Shown: piece by piece, positions 26,603 through 36,405 of the stretch
Layout of the letters: the number at the start of each line of letters is the position of its first letter
Position numbering within the stretch: position 1 is the first letter of the stretch
NCBI GenBank assembly: GCA_022822545.1
Contig: JAJEBE010000005.1
Span: 45,189 to 109,188, forward strand
DNA length: 64,000 bases
DNA from: Anaerolineae bacterium
GTDB lineage: Bacteria; Chloroflexota; Anaerolineae; Aggregatilineales; Phototrophicaceae
Reading direction: 5' to 3'
The notes under the pieces: model-generated
Seen by the model: the letters and a program-made list of their open reading frames with translations, nothing else
Databases searched by the model: none
Told to the model about the DNA's origin: nothing
Made by a program: the position numbers and the translations under genes

Positions 26603-26616
26603 TTCTTTCGAAAGAA
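26603..26616. promoter_or_regulatory. 14-bp perfect palindrome upstream of atp promoter
   Basis: TTCTTTCGAAAGAA is a perfect inverted repeat centred about 24 bases upstream of the atp -35 element. This position would suit an activator or a second repressor. I cannot match it to a known operator. Confidence 0.5.
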
Positions 26617-26621
26617 TCCGT

Positions 26622-26639
26622 TTGTGAAATAATGGACAA
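26622..26639. promoter_or_regulatory. Rex-like operator overlapping atp -35
   Basis: TTGTGAAATAATGGACAA matches the Rex consensus TTGTGA-N6-TCACAA perfectly in the left half and at 4 of 6 positions in the right half. It covers the whole -35 element TGGACA (26633-26638). Rex encoded at 32.4-33.0 kb would block this promoter when NADH is low. Confidence 0.65.
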
Positions 26640-26661
26640 GCGCCGTTATCTACGCTACAAT
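26633..26661 (+). promoter_or_regulatory. Promoter of the atpAGDC operon
   Basis: The -35 TGGACA (26633-26638) and -10 TACAAT (26656-26661), spaced by 17 bases, are each one base from consensus. The predicted start of transcription is near 26668, leaving a leader of about 140 bases. Confidence 0.65.
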
Positions 26662-26807
26662 TGACTGGATTCGGCGGAATATGTCAGTTGGTCGCCGCCG
26701 GAAGGCGCAGTCGATGAAATCAGCAGTGTTCTTTCCGCATAAACATTGGACCACATTGAATTATTTCCGAACCCGCATTTGCTTAAGCTGAGGCAAGGAG
26801 CCTGCGA

Positions 26808-28313
26808 ATGGCAGACAATATCTACGAATCGATTTTGGAGCAGATAAAAGAGATCGAGCTTGGTCAGCTTGAATCGGTCGAAGTCGGCTATGTCGAAGAA
26901 GTCGGCGATGGCATCGCCCGCATCTCCGGCTTGGACAACGTCCGCTATAACGAATTGGTGCAGTTCGACAATGGCGTCGCCGGGATCGCCTTCAACCTGG
27001 AGAAAGACAATGTCGGCGTCATCATCATGGGCGCCTACGATGACATCCAGGAAGGCGACACCGTCAGCGCCCTCGGGCGAATCGCTTCTGTCCCGGTTGG
27101 TATGGGGCTGGTCGGCCGCGTTGTCGATGCCCTGGGCCAACCGATCGACGGCCGCGGACCGGTTCAGTTCGACGAATACTACAACATTGAGCGCATCGCC
27201 CCTGGCGTGATGGAACGCCGCAGCGTCGATCGACCCGTTCAGACCGGCATCCTGGCGATCGACACCATGATTCCCATCGGCCGTGGCCAGCGCGAGTTGA
27301 TCATCGGCGATCGTCAAACGGGCAAGACCGCCTTGGCGCTTGACACCATCGTCAATCAAAAAGGCGAAGACATGTATTGCATCTACGTCGCCATTGGCAA
27401 GCGGCGTGGGGAAGTGGCGCGCATCCGCGAAACACTCGAACGCGAAGGCGCCATGGAGTACACGACCCTCGTAGTCGCCTCCGCTTCCGATGCCGCCGCG
27501 CTGCAATACCTTTCGCCGTATTCGGGCTGCGCTATTGGCGAATGGTTCATGGAAAACGGCAAGGACGCCCTGGTCATCTATGACGACCTTTCCAAGCATG
27601 CCAACGCCTATCGCCAGGTCTCCTTGCTTATGCGCCGTCCGCCCGGGCGCGAAGCCTTCCCCGGCGATGTCTTCTACTTGCATAGCCGCTTGCTGGAGCG
27701 CGCCGCCCAGTTGAGCGACGAACGCGGCGGCGGCAGCTTGACCGCGCTGCCTGTCATCGAAACCTTGCTCGGCGATGTCTCCGCCTTCATTCCCACCAAT
27801 GTCATCTCTATCACCGACGGCCAGATCTACCTCGAATCCGAACTCTTCAACGCCGGCCTGCGCCCGGCACTGAACACCGGCATCAGCGTCAGCCGCGTGG
27901 GTAGCGCTGCGCAGACCCGCGTCATGAAGGATGTCGCCGGCGGCTTGAAGCTGCAAATGGCGCAATTCCGCGATTTGGCGGCTTTCGCGCAATTCGGCTC
28001 CAACTTGGACAAAGCGACGCAGCAGCAGCTCGACCGCGGCATGCGCCTCACCGAGCTTTTTAAGCAGGTCCAATATCAAACCCTCTCGCTGGACGAACAG
28101 GTCGCGCTGACCTACGCCGGCACCAGCGGCTTGACCGACGATGTGCCCGTTGAGCGTATGCTCGCCTGGAAAGAAGAATTCCTGCGCTCTTTCCGCACTC
28201 AATTCTCGGATACCGGCGAATTCATCCGCGAGAATCGCAACGAGCGCGCCAAAGAACAGATACAGGAAAAGCTGGATGCGGCCGTCAAAACCTTTAATGA
28301 GGCCTGGTCATAG
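26808..28313 (+). CDS. atpA: F1F0 ATP synthase subunit alpha
   Basis: A 501-residue F1 alpha subunit. It starts [15 protein letters not shown] and has the beta-barrel domain (about 25-95), the P-loop [14 protein letters not shown] (about 168), and the alpha/beta signature [22 protein letters not shown] with [12 protein letters not shown]. It is the non-catalytic nucleotide-binding subunit of the F1 hexamer on the inner face of the membrane. It is the first gene of an atpA-G-D-C operon; the usual upstream partners atpB, atpE, atpF and atpH are absent and proC is found there. The promoter upstream carries a Rex-like operator. AAGGAG lies about 9 bases before the ATG. Confidence 0.97.
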   Translation: MADNIYESILEQIKEIELGQLESVEVGYVEEVGDGIARISGLDNVRYNELVQFDNGVAGIAFNLEKDNVGVIIMGAYDDIQEGDTVSALGRIASVPVGMGLVGRVVDALGQPIDGRGPVQFDEYYNIERIAPGVMERRSVDRPVQTGILAIDTMIPIGRGQRELIIGDRQTGKTALALDTIVNQKGEDMYCIYVAIGKRRGEVARIRETLEREGAMEYTTLVVASASDAAALQYLSPYSGCAIGEWFMENGKDALVIYDDLSKHANAYRQVSLLMRRPPGREAFPGDVFYLHSRLLERAAQLSDERGGGSLTALPVIETLLGDVSAFIPTNVISITDGQIYLESELFNAGLRPALNTGISVSRVGSAAQTRVMKDVAGGLKLQMAQFRDLAAFAQFGSNLDKATQQQLDRGMRLTELFKQVQYQTLSLDEQVALTYAGTSGLTDDVPVERMLAWKEEFLRSFRTQFSDTGEFIRENRNERAKEQIQEKLDAAVKTFNEAWS

Positions 28314-28345
28314 TGTCACCATCGATTGAAGAGAGGAGACACTAA

Positions 28346-29314
28346 ATGCCCACCCTCAGAGAAGTCAAGAACCGCATTCGCAGCGTCCGCAACATCACAC
28401 AGATCACGCGCGCCTTGGAAGCGGTTTCCGCCTCACGCGTGCGCCGCGCGCAGGCTCGTGTTTTGGCCAGCCGCGCCTTCGCCGAGAAAGCCTGGGAAAT
28501 CCTGGTCAATATTCAAGCCGCCAGTAAGAACCTGCCACTCCATCCTTTGCTGACCGAGCGCGATGAAATCAACCGCGTGATGGTGGTGGTGATCACATCT
28601 GATCGCGGTTTGGCCGGCGCCTACAACGCCAATATCTTGCGCGTCGCCCAACGCTTCGCCACGCGGCTGGGCAAACCGGTCGATTACGTCACCGTGGGGC
28701 GCAAGGGGCGTGACTCGCTTGCCCGGCTCAATGCCAATATCGTCGCGTCTTTCACCGATATATCGGCGGAGCCGAAAATTGCCGATGTCTCGCCCATCGC
28801 ACGCATCGCTATTGATGCCTACCTCGGCGGCGAGGTCGACGAAGTGTTGATCGCCTATACCGACTTTATCAACATGCTGGCGCAGCGTCCCGCTGTCCTC
28901 GGCTGGCTGCCCTTGACCACGCATAGTATCGCCGAACAGGTGGCGGCCGAATACGTCAAGGATGTCGCGACAGTCAGCGGCGGCATCCAAAATTACGACT
29001 ACGAACCTAACGCCGAAGCGGTAGTCGATGAGATCGTGCCGCGCTTCACCGAGTTGCAACTCTACCAGGCGCTGCTCGAAGCGCAAGCCAGCGAGCATGC
29101 CGCGCGTATGGCGGCGATGAGGAACGCCACCGATAACGCCACCCAACTGACCGCTGACCTGACCCTGCAATACAACAAAGCGCGTCAAGCGGAAATCACG
29201 GCGGAAATCCTTGATATTGTCGGCGGCGCCAACGCCTTGCAGCAGGCAATCGACAATACCGCGGATGACCTTCTCAAGGCAGACAGCCCAAGAGGACAAT
29301 TGCAGGACGCTTGA
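28346..29314 (+). CDS. atpG: F1F0 ATP synthase subunit gamma
   Basis: A 322-residue central-stalk subunit, longer than the usual 285-290. The N-terminal helix (TLREVKNRIRSVRNITQITRALEAVSASRVRRAQ, shown by its key TLREVKNRI and QITRALE parts) and the C-terminal helix (RMAAMRNATDNATQLTADL, then YNKARQAEITAEILDIVGGA) form the coiled-coil axle and match the family. VVITSDRGLAGAYNANI is the conserved Rossmann-like segment. Extra length comes from the middle domain and about 20 residues after the usual AL end. AGAGGAG precedes the ATG. Confidence 0.95.
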   Translation: MPTLREVKNRIRSVRNITQITRALEAVSASRVRRAQARVLASRAFAEKAWEILVNIQAASKNLPLHPLLTERDEINRVMVVVITSDRGLAGAYNANILRVAQRFATRLGKPVDYVTVGRKGRDSLARLNANIVASFTDISAEPKIADVSPIARIAIDAYLGGEVDEVLIAYTDFINMLAQRPAVLGWLPLTTHSIAEQVAAEYVKDVATVSGGIQNYDYEPNAEAVVDEIVPRFTELQLYQALLEAQASEHAARMAAMRNATDNATQLTADLTLQYNKARQAEITAEILDIVGGANALQQAIDNTADDLLKADSPRGQLQDA

Positions 29315-29347
29315 GCCGAGCGCTCGGCGTCGCTGAGACTGACATAA

Positions 29348-30761
<1,414 letters not shown>

Positions 30762-30763
<2 letters not shown>

Positions 30764-30772
30764 GAGGTGATC
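30762..30772 (+). promoter_or_regulatory. Full-length Shine-Dalgarno of atpC overlapping atpD stop
   Basis: AGGAGGTGATC is an uninterrupted 11-base complement of the 3' end of bacterial 16S rRNA. It starts inside the TAG stop of atpD and ends directly at the atpC ATG (30773). It fixes the atpC start and suggests tight coupling of beta and epsilon synthesis. Confidence 0.8.
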
Positions 30773-31225
30773 ATGCCGATTCATATCGAGCTGGTCACGC
30801 AGGAACAGAAGATATTCGACGAACCGGAAGCGGACATAATAATAGTGCCCGCTGTCGAGGGCGAGATGGGTGTCCTGCCCAATCATGCCCCGGTTTTGAC
30901 TACGCTGACCTTCGGCGAATTGGTCGTGCGCAAAGGCGAGGCGGAAGAGCGCTTCGCCATCTACGGCGGCGTCGTCGATGTGCGGCCCGATAAAGTGGTC
31001 GTTCTCGCCGATCTTGCCGAGTCGTCCTACGCCCTGGACCTGGAACGGGCGCAAGAAGCGCGCGATCACGCCCGCGAAGTGCTGGAACAAGGCCCGCCGG
31101 ATGCCGTCAATCGAGAAGCCGAATTGGCTCTCCGCCGCGCCAACCTGGCCGTGCGCATCAGCCAGAAAATCCGGGGCCGTGGCTCCGCAATTCGTATTAT
31201 CGACGAGCATGGCGACGAGGCCTAA
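30773..31225 (+). CDS. atpC: F1F0 ATP synthase subunit epsilon
   Basis: A 150-residue epsilon subunit. The N-terminal beta-sandwich (IHIELVTQEQKIFD, VPAVEGEMGVLPNHAPVLT, then FAIYGGVVDVRPDKVVVLAD) is clear, and a C-terminal helical hairpin follows (LERAQEARDHAREVLEQG, ALRRANLAVRIS). It couples F1 rotation to the stalk and inhibits ATP hydrolysis. It ends the operon and is followed by a terminator. Confidence 0.94.
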   Translation: MPIHIELVTQEQKIFDEPEADIIIVPAVEGEMGVLPNHAPVLTTLTFGELVVRKGEAEERFAIYGGVVDVRPDKVVVLADLAESSYALDLERAQEARDHAREVLEQGPPDAVNREAELALRRANLAVRISQKIRGRGSAIRIIDEHGDEA

Positions 31226-31263
31226 AGCCTCAATCCTACCCGCGTTTCACCAGTAACATCCAC

Positions 31264-31299
31264 GCCCGGCGCTGCTTCTGTAGTCCGGGCTTTCGTTTT
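31264..31299 (+). terminator. Probable rho-independent terminator of atp operon
   Basis: GCCCGG (31264-31269) pairs with CCGGGC (31285-31290) across a 15-base loop and is followed by TTTCGTTTT. It lies 39 bases after the atpC stop. Confidence 0.55.
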
Positions 31300-31347
31300 G
31301 CAGTAAAATATCCTTAGCGTTCATAGCTAGCATCACCGGTGAAAAGC

Positions 31348-32364
31348 ATGCCTCGCTTCGGAAAACAGCTCGGCGTCGACCTCGGCACCATCAACGTCCT
31401 CATCTACGACAGCGGCCGCATCGTCCTGCAGGAACCCTCGCTCGTCGCCTTGTTGGCGGAAGAAGAGCGTATCGTCGATTTTGGCAACCCCGCGCGTGAA
31501 ATGCTGGGTCGCGTGGATGATGAAGATATTCAAGTCATGCGTCCGCTGCAAAACGGAGTCATAGCTGATTACGAAGTGGCGGAAGCTATGCTCGAGTATT
31601 TCTTCAGCCGCATCGCGGGGCGCTTGCGCTTGTTCCGTCCCTCCGTCATGGTCGCAGTACCCTATGGCGCGACCAGCGTCGAGAAACGCGCGGTTCGCGA
31701 GGCGATCCTGGCGGCGGGCGCTCGTGAAGTGCAATTGATATGGGAGCCGCTGGCGGCGGCGCTCGGCGCTGGCTTGCCGGTGAGCACGCCGGCCGGCGGC
31801 ATGGTGGTCAATATCGGCGGCGGTATTACCGAAGCGGCAGTGTTGACGATGAACAACATCGTACGGGCGGAGAGCGGACGAGTCGGCGGCTTGCGCCTGG
31901 ACGAGGGCATCGTCAGTTACGTCCGCCGCAAGTACAACTTGACGGTGGGCCAACCCACCGCCGAATCGGTCAAAATCCAGATCGGCGCCGCTGTCGATCA
32001 GCCGCAAGAATTGGCGATGGAAATCCAAGGCCGCGACAATGTTTCAGGCCTGCCTCGCACCGTCCGCATTAGCACCGGCGAAGTCGTTGAGGCTCTCGCC
32101 GAATCCCTCGGTCAAATCGCCTCAGTGGTGAAGAACGTCCTGTCCACGACACCACCGGAACTCTCATCCGATATCATCGATCGCGGCATTGTGCTTTCCG
32201 GCGGCGGCGCATTGCTGCGCGGCGTCGACGCTTATTTGACGCGGGAAACCGGCGTGCCGGTCTATCAAGCCGATAATCCCCTTATCAATGTGGTCGTCGG
32301 TTGTGGCAAGGCCATGGAAGACCCGGCGATACTGCGCCGGCTGGCGCAGACCAACTACTACTAA
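31348..32364 (+). CDS. mreB: MreB/Mbl-like bacterial actin
   Basis: A 338-residue actin-fold ATPase. GVDLGTINVLIY is the phosphate-1 loop, MVVNIGGGITEAAVL the phosphate-2 loop, and VLSGGGALLRGVDAYL the adenosine motif. MreB and Mbl form membrane-attached filaments that guide cell-wall synthesis along the long axis. The usual mreC, mreD and rodA partners are not adjacent, so it could be a stand-alone Mbl-type paralogue. I chose the ATG at 31348; a GTG at 31339 is equally open. It faces the convergent rex gene. Confidence 0.88.
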   Translation: MPRFGKQLGVDLGTINVLIYDSGRIVLQEPSLVALLAEEERIVDFGNPAREMLGRVDDEDIQVMRPLQNGVIADYEVAEAMLEYFFSRIAGRLRLFRPSVMVAVPYGATSVEKRAVREAILAAGAREVQLIWEPLAAALGAGLPVSTPAGGMVVNIGGGITEAAVLTMNNIVRAESGRVGGLRLDEGIVSYVRRKYNLTVGQPTAESVKIQIGAAVDQPQELAMEIQGRDNVSGLPRTVRISTGEVVEALAESLGQIASVVKNVLSTTPPELSSDIIDRGIVLSGGGALLRGVDAYLTRETGVPVYQADNPLINVVVGCGKAMEDPAILRRLAQTNYY

Positions 32365-32382
32365 AGTATCAGTGACTACGCC

Positions 32383-33009
32383 CTACAAATAATAGGTCAT
32401 ATGCTGCAGGTGCGTCACCGGGTCAATATACTGGATCTGAATAGTCCCCGGCACATTGATGTTGATCGGCGCGTAATTCAGGATCGCTTTCACGCCGGCT
32501 TCTACCAGTTGATCCGCCACCGTCTGCGCGTGTTCCGCCGGCACCGCCAGCATCGCAATCTTGATGTCGTCTTTGCGAATCGTCTCTCTCATTTCGCTGA
32601 CAGGAAGCACCACAAACGCGCCTATGCGCTGCCCAACTTTATCCGGGCTGATGTCGAATAAATGAGCGATACGGAATCCGCGGTCCTGAAAGCCACGATA
32701 ATGAGAAATCGCGCTGCCGAGGTTGCCCGCGCCGATTACCGCTACCATCCATTCTTGATTGACCTGCAGCACCGCCTGCAAGCGCTCAATGAGAAACTCT
32801 ATCTGATATCCGGTTCCCTGCTTGCCGAAGCCGCCAAAATGCGACAAATCCTTGCGGATCTGAGCCGAACTGATATCCAGCCGCCGGCCCAATTCATGCG
32901 ACGAGGTGACTAGCTTGCCTTCTTGCCGCAATCGCGTGAGCGCCCGCAAGTACAGGGGCAGTCGCCCGATGACGATATCTGGAATAGCCGGCGTTGATAA
33001 GCTTGACAT
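32383..33009 (-). CDS. rex: Redox-sensing transcriptional repressor Rex
   Basis: A 208-residue repressor. The N-terminal winged helix (YLRALTRLRQEG, TSSHELGRRLDISSAQIRKDL, HFGGFGKQGTGY) and the Rossmann domain (VAVIGAGNLGSAI) match Rex. The C-terminal helix that swaps between dimer partners is present. Rex binds DNA when NAD+ dominates and releases it when NADH rises. A Rex-like operator lies 25 bases upstream of its ATG and a second overlaps the atp promoter, so autoregulation plus control of ATP synthase are likely. I chose the ATG at 33009; a TTG lies directly before it. Confidence 0.94.
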   Translation of the reverse strand: MSSLSTPAIPDIVIGRLPLYLRALTRLRQEGKLVTSSHELGRRLDISSAQIRKDLSHFGGFGKQGTGYQIEFLIERLQAVLQVNQEWMVAVIGAGNLGSAISHYRGFQDRGFRIAHLFDISPDKVGQRIGAFVVLPVSEMRETIRKDDIKIAMLAVPAEHAQTVADQLVEAGVKAILNYAPININVPGTIQIQYIDPVTHLQHMTYYL

Positions 33010-33033
33010 CAATACTGATCCGTGAAGAGAAGT

Positions 33034-33051
33034 TTGTGAAACTTTCTACAA
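33034..33051. promoter_or_regulatory. Rex-like operator upstream of rex
   Basis: TTGTGAAACTTTCTACAA has the left half TTGTGA intact and 4 of 6 in the right half. On the minus strand a GATAAT -10 candidate (complement of 33051-33056) directly abuts it, so binding would cover the start of rex transcription. Confidence 0.65.
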
Positions 33052-33181
33052 TTATCATCTTACCACCCCCCATAAATCCACGCCATAGAATCATCTTTCG
33101 CCCGATTCCGCTATTGCGCTGCCGCCCGCCTCCGGCGAGGATGTTCATAGCCTCCTGCTTGATAGCCGATTGCCGTGATGT

Positions 33182-33210
33182 TAAACTGACGGTGGCAATA
33201 TAAACTGACG
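33182..33210. repeat. Direct repeat TAAACTGACG upstream of the GbsR-like gene
   Basis: TAAACTGACG occurs at 33182-33191 and 33201-33210, 19 bases apart from start to start (nearly two helical turns), ending 20 bases before the regulator ATG. This spacing fits a paired binding site on one DNA face. Confidence 0.5.
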
Positions 33211-33230
33211 CTCACTTTCCGCAGGCCTTT

Positions 33231-33857
33231 ATGGATTCCTCGACCGATCACGACGATACAACTCGGAACACCCCGCTGCAACATAACAGCGAACAGCTCG
33301 GCGATGATCGATTGCTTACGGGCGATCTGCAAATTGTCCACGACAGCATGTTGGACGGTTTGGGTCAACTCGCCGATTATTTCGGATTTAGCAAGGTCAT
33401 GGGCCAGCTTTATGGCAGCTTGCTGTTAAGTGCCGAGCCACTGTCTCTGGACGATATGATGGCGCGGCTCAGCATCTCCAAAGCCAGCGTGAGCACCAAC
33501 ATCCGCGCCCTGGAACACATGGGCATGGTGCGGCAAGTGTGGGTGCGCGGCGGGAGCGGCCGCCGCAAGTACTTCCAGGCGGAGACTGATTTCTGGCAGA
33601 TCTTCTCCAATTTCCTTAGCGGACGCGAGCTGCGCGATCTAGAACACGCGCTCGCGGTTATGGAAGAGAACCACGGGCGGATCACCGCTGCCCTGGCGGA
33701 TTTGCCGCCTGACCAGAAGATGCTGGCGCGCCTCTACCTCGATCGCATTGCCCAGATGCAAGCGCTCTTCCGTTTCGCCCAACTCATCATCAGCAGTGTG
33801 CTCAACCAGGTCAGCGGCCGCGATGTCTCCGATGTTTCCGGCGTCGAGCTTCAGTAG
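33231..33857 (+). CDS. GbsR/MarR-type transcriptional regulator
   Basis: A 208-residue protein with a charged, disordered N terminus (about 1-35) and a winged-helix domain. MGQLYGSLLLSAEPLSLDDMM, LSISKASVSTNIRALEHMGMV and WVRGGSGRRKYFQAE follow the GbsR subfamily plan, with a helical C-terminal dimerisation region. GbsR-like proteins regulate osmoprotectant or transport genes, but no such gene is adjacent. It is divergent from rex. The direct repeat just upstream could be its own operator. Confidence 0.8.
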   Translation: MDSSTDHDDTTRNTPLQHNSEQLGDDRLLTGDLQIVHDSMLDGLGQLADYFGFSKVMGQLYGSLLLSAEPLSLDDMMARLSISKASVSTNIRALEHMGMVRQVWVRGGSGRRKYFQAETDFWQIFSNFLSGRELRDLEHALAVMEENHGRITAALADLPPDQKMLARLYLDRIAQMQALFRFAQLIISSVLNQVSGRDVSDVSGVELQ

Positions 33858-33867
33858 CTTTCGCCCC

Positions 33868-33896
33868 TTGTAGGCATTCTGCCCCCTGACTATAAT
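33868..33896 (+). promoter_or_regulatory. Probable promoter of tRNA-Leu
   Basis: A perfect TATAAT (33891-33896) lies 17 bases after TTGTAG (33868-33873), placing the start of transcription about 14 bases before the tRNA. Confidence 0.5.
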
Positions 33897-33916
33897 TTCA
33901 CCTAGTTCCTAACCCT

Positions 33917-33997
33917 GAGGAAGTGGCGGAATTGGCAGACGCGCATGACTTAGGATCATGTCTCTTTGAGGTGAGGGTTCGAGTCCCTCCTTCCTCA
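33917..33997 (+). tRNA. tRNA-Leu (anticodon UAG)
   Basis: The acceptor stem GAGGAAG (33917-33923) pairs with CTTCCTC (33990-33996). The anticodon stem CATGA/TCATG (33944-33948, 33956-33960) holds TAG at 33951-33953. The T arm is GAGGG-TTCGAGT-CCCTC (33973-33989). The variable arm of 12 bases fits a class II leucine tRNA reading CUN codons. The CCA end is not encoded (TCA follows the discriminator A). Confidence 0.93.
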
Positions 33998-34111
33998 TCA
34001 TCAATGCAACTCCGGGGCGCAGAACGCGCCTTTCGACTTTCTAGTGTATGATCTGCTTGGCAGATCGCCGGCTCGTGCCACAATGAGACTAAGAGAACTG
34101 AAGGAAGAATC

Positions 34112-35734
34112 TTGAAACTGCAAACAGAGCGTATCGACAACCACCGGGCGCAATTCACCATTGAAATTGATACGGAACGGCTGGAAGACGCCAAGCAAAA
34201 AGCGGCGCGGAAAATCTCGCGCCAGGTGCGCATCAAGGGTTTTCGCAAGGGCAAGGCGCCTTATCGCTTGGTCGCGCAACATGTCGGCGAAGGCGCGATC
34301 CTGGAGGAGGCCCTGGAAGCGCTCGGCGATGTCTTGTACAAGCAAGCGCTGGCAGAGTCCGACATTCTGCCCTATGGCCCCGGCGCCTTTGACGACTTTG
34401 AACTTGAGCCGGCGCCCACCTTCGTATTCTCCGTGCCGCTGCAGCCCGAAGTTGATCTCAAGGATTACCGCGAGACCCGCGTCGACTTTGAAGAGCCTGC
34501 GGTCAATGCCGACGAAGTTGAACAAGCCTTGAAACAAACGCAATTGCGGGCGGTTGAAGTAACTGATGATAACGTTCAAGTTGCCGCCGCTGGCAACCGA
34601 GTCACAATCGCCGTCGAAAGCGAGTTTGTCGATGGTGAGTCCCGTGATGAATCGGCCGAAGCGGACACGGCGCCTTTGGATCAAGATTCGCTAACTGGCG
34701 AAGATAGCGAGGAAGAAGACGGGGAGGCCGCCCCCGCGCCCTACATCCCCAAAATGGGTGATACGTTCGTCAATGACGAAAACGCGATTATCATTCTTGA
34801 CCCGAACGAAGATCCGTTTACGCACGGCTTCGTGGCGCATCTGATCGGCGCTGAGCTGGGCAGCGATGTCGAATTTGAATTGACAATTCCAGATGACGAC
34901 GCCGACGAAACGATTCACGGCCGCCGCGTGAGATTCTTCGTTTCCTTGAAAAATATCGAAGCGATTTCAATCCCCGAGTTGGACGACAGTTTCGCCCGTC
35001 TTGTCAGCCGCAACCGCGGCGATGAAGAAATGGACCTGGCCGGCCTGCGCGCGGCGACCCAGGAAGAGCTCGAGCGCTCGGCGCTTGCGGAAGCCAAGTC
35101 CCGCTACAGTGGCGAAGTGCTACAGAAGATTGTCGACGGCGCCGCCATCGATTATCCGGAAATGATGCTTGAAGAGCATATTGACGATATGATCGGTGAT
35201 TTCGAGCGCAACCTCGCCCAGCAGCGTATCAAGCTCGAAGATTATTATCGGCTGACCAACAGCAGCAAAGACGACTTGCGCGAGCAGTATCACGATCGCG
35301 CGATCCAATCGCTGCGGCAATCGCTCGTCCTGCGGGAAATCGTCAGCGCGCAAGAGATCGACGTGAGCGAGGACGATATTGAATTGCGGCTCGACTTGGT
35401 CACGGCCGGTTACGGATCCGGCCCGGAAATCCGCAAGCTCTTTGATACGCCGCAGATGCGCGGAAATATCCGCAATGAGTTGGTGATGAACCACATCAAC
35501 GAACACCTCGTCGCCATCGGCCGCGGGGAAGATCCGGCTGCCGCTATAGAAATTTTTCGCGCCCAAATGGCGGACGACGCCAAGCGCGCTGAAGAACGCA
35601 GCGAACGATTGCAGCGCTACCAAGCGGAGGATGAGGCAGTCGCGCCCGCAGAAGAGCAATCAGGCGACGCGGAATTGGAAGTTCTTTCGGAGGCGGAAAC
35701 TGCTCCGTCAGGCGACGAATCGACCAGCGCCTAG
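34112..35734 (+). CDS. tig: Trigger factor, long form with acidic insert and tail
   Basis: A 540-residue ribosome-associated chaperone, about 100 residues longer than usual. The ribosome-binding domain (1-115) has the docking signature GFRKGKAP. The middle PPIase-like region (about 150-290) is interrupted by a very acidic stretch (about 185-212, including EDSEEEDGEA) and keeps GFVAHLIGAELGSDVEFEL. The C-terminal chaperone domain (about 290-490) follows, then a Glu-rich tail of about 50 residues. The TTG start has AAGGAAG (34101-34107) upstream. It is followed by clpP and clpX in the usual tig-clpP-clpX order. Confidence 0.92.
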   Translation: MKLQTERIDNHRAQFTIEIDTERLEDAKQKAARKISRQVRIKGFRKGKAPYRLVAQHVGEGAILEEALEALGDVLYKQALAESDILPYGPGAFDDFELEPAPTFVFSVPLQPEVDLKDYRETRVDFEEPAVNADEVEQALKQTQLRAVEVTDDNVQVAAAGNRVTIAVESEFVDGESRDESAEADTAPLDQDSLTGEDSEEEDGEAAPAPYIPKMGDTFVNDENAIIILDPNEDPFTHGFVAHLIGAELGSDVEFELTIPDDDADETIHGRRVRFFVSLKNIEAISIPELDDSFARLVSRNRGDEEMDLAGLRAATQEELERSALAEAKSRYSGEVLQKIVDGAAIDYPEMMLEEHIDDMIGDFERNLAQQRIKLEDYYRLTNSSKDDLREQYHDRAIQSLRQSLVLREIVSAQEIDVSEDDIELRLDLVTAGYGSGPEIRKLFDTPQMRGNIRNELVMNHINEHLVAIGRGEDPAAAIEIFRAQMADDAKRAEERSERLQRYQAEDEAVAPAEEQSGDAELEVLSEAETAPSGDESTSA

Positions 35735-35789
35735 CTTTGCGCCATACTATAATCAGACTCCTTAGCCCAGCGAAAGGATGCAATAGCGA

Positions 35790-36404
35790 ATGAACCACTT
35801 TCACAATGTTATCCCTATGGTCATTGAGCAGGGCAGCCGCGGCGAACGCGCTTATGACATTTACTCCCTGCTTCTAAAAGAGCGCATTGTCTTTGTCGGC
35901 TCCGGCATTAACGACCAAATCGCCAATCTCATCGTGGCGCAGTTGCTCTTTCTCGAGCGTGAAGGCCCCGATCGCCGAATTCAAATGTACATCAATTCGC
36001 CCGGCGGGGCCGTTTATTCCGGCTTGGCAATCTATGACACTATGCAGCAGATTGCGGCGCCGGTCAGCACAGTTGCCGTCGGCATCACCGCCAGCTTCGG
36101 CACCGTCCTCTTGACCGCCGGCGCTCCTGACATGCGCCTCGCCTTGCCCAATGCCACCATCCACATGCACCAGCCCCTTGGCGGCGCGCAGGGCCAGGCT
36201 TCCGATATCGTGATCCAGGCTGAAGAAATCGTTCGGCTCAAGAAGCGCATCATTGATATCTTCGTCAAGCACACGGGCAGAACTCCGGAAGAAATCGAAC
36301 GCCTCACCGACCGCGATGTCTACATGACCGCCCAGGAAGCGGTCGATTTCGGCTTGATAGACAACGTGCTCGTCGGTGAAGCGCGTGAGCTAGAAAGGGC
36401 ATAA
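35790..36404 (+). CDS. clpP: ATP-dependent Clp protease proteolytic subunit
   Basis: A 204-residue serine protease subunit. The catalytic Ser is in [11 protein letters not shown], the His in [14 protein letters not shown] and the Asp in [33 protein letters not shown] is the conserved handle region. It assembles into a 14-mer that degrades substrates fed by ClpX. A GAAAGGA ribosome-binding site precedes the ATG. TATAAT at 35748-35753 could be part of a promoter but lacks a clear -35. Confidence 0.95.
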   Translation: MNHFHNVIPMVIEQGSRGERAYDIYSLLLKERIVFVGSGINDQIANLIVAQLLFLEREGPDRRIQMYINSPGGAVYSGLAIYDTMQQIAAPVSTVAVGITASFGTVLLTAGAPDMRLALPNATIHMHQPLGGAQGQASDIVIQAEEIVRLKKRIIDIFVKHTGRTPEEIERLTDRDVYMTAQEAVDFGLIDNVLVGEARELERA

Positions 36405-36405
36405 C

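Larger units (their letters stand above)
26483..26807 (+). other. Intergenic region upstream of atpA (325 bp)
   Basis: No gene is seen. It contains an inverted repeat GCGCAAG (26556-26562) / CTTGCGC (26580-26586) with no T-run after it, a perfect 14-bp palindrome (26603-26616), a Rex-like operator (26622-26639), a strong sigma70-type promoter (26633-26661) and a predicted leader of about 140 bases. An AAGGAG ribosome-binding site lies before atpA. Confidence 0.7.

Noticed and set aside
26668..26807. Riboswitch in the atpA leader
   Set aside because: The leader is long enough but I see no conserved core of any riboswitch class.
26655..28202. 515-codon open frame on the minus strand
   Set aside because: It is the complement of atpA and arises from GC-rich codon bias.
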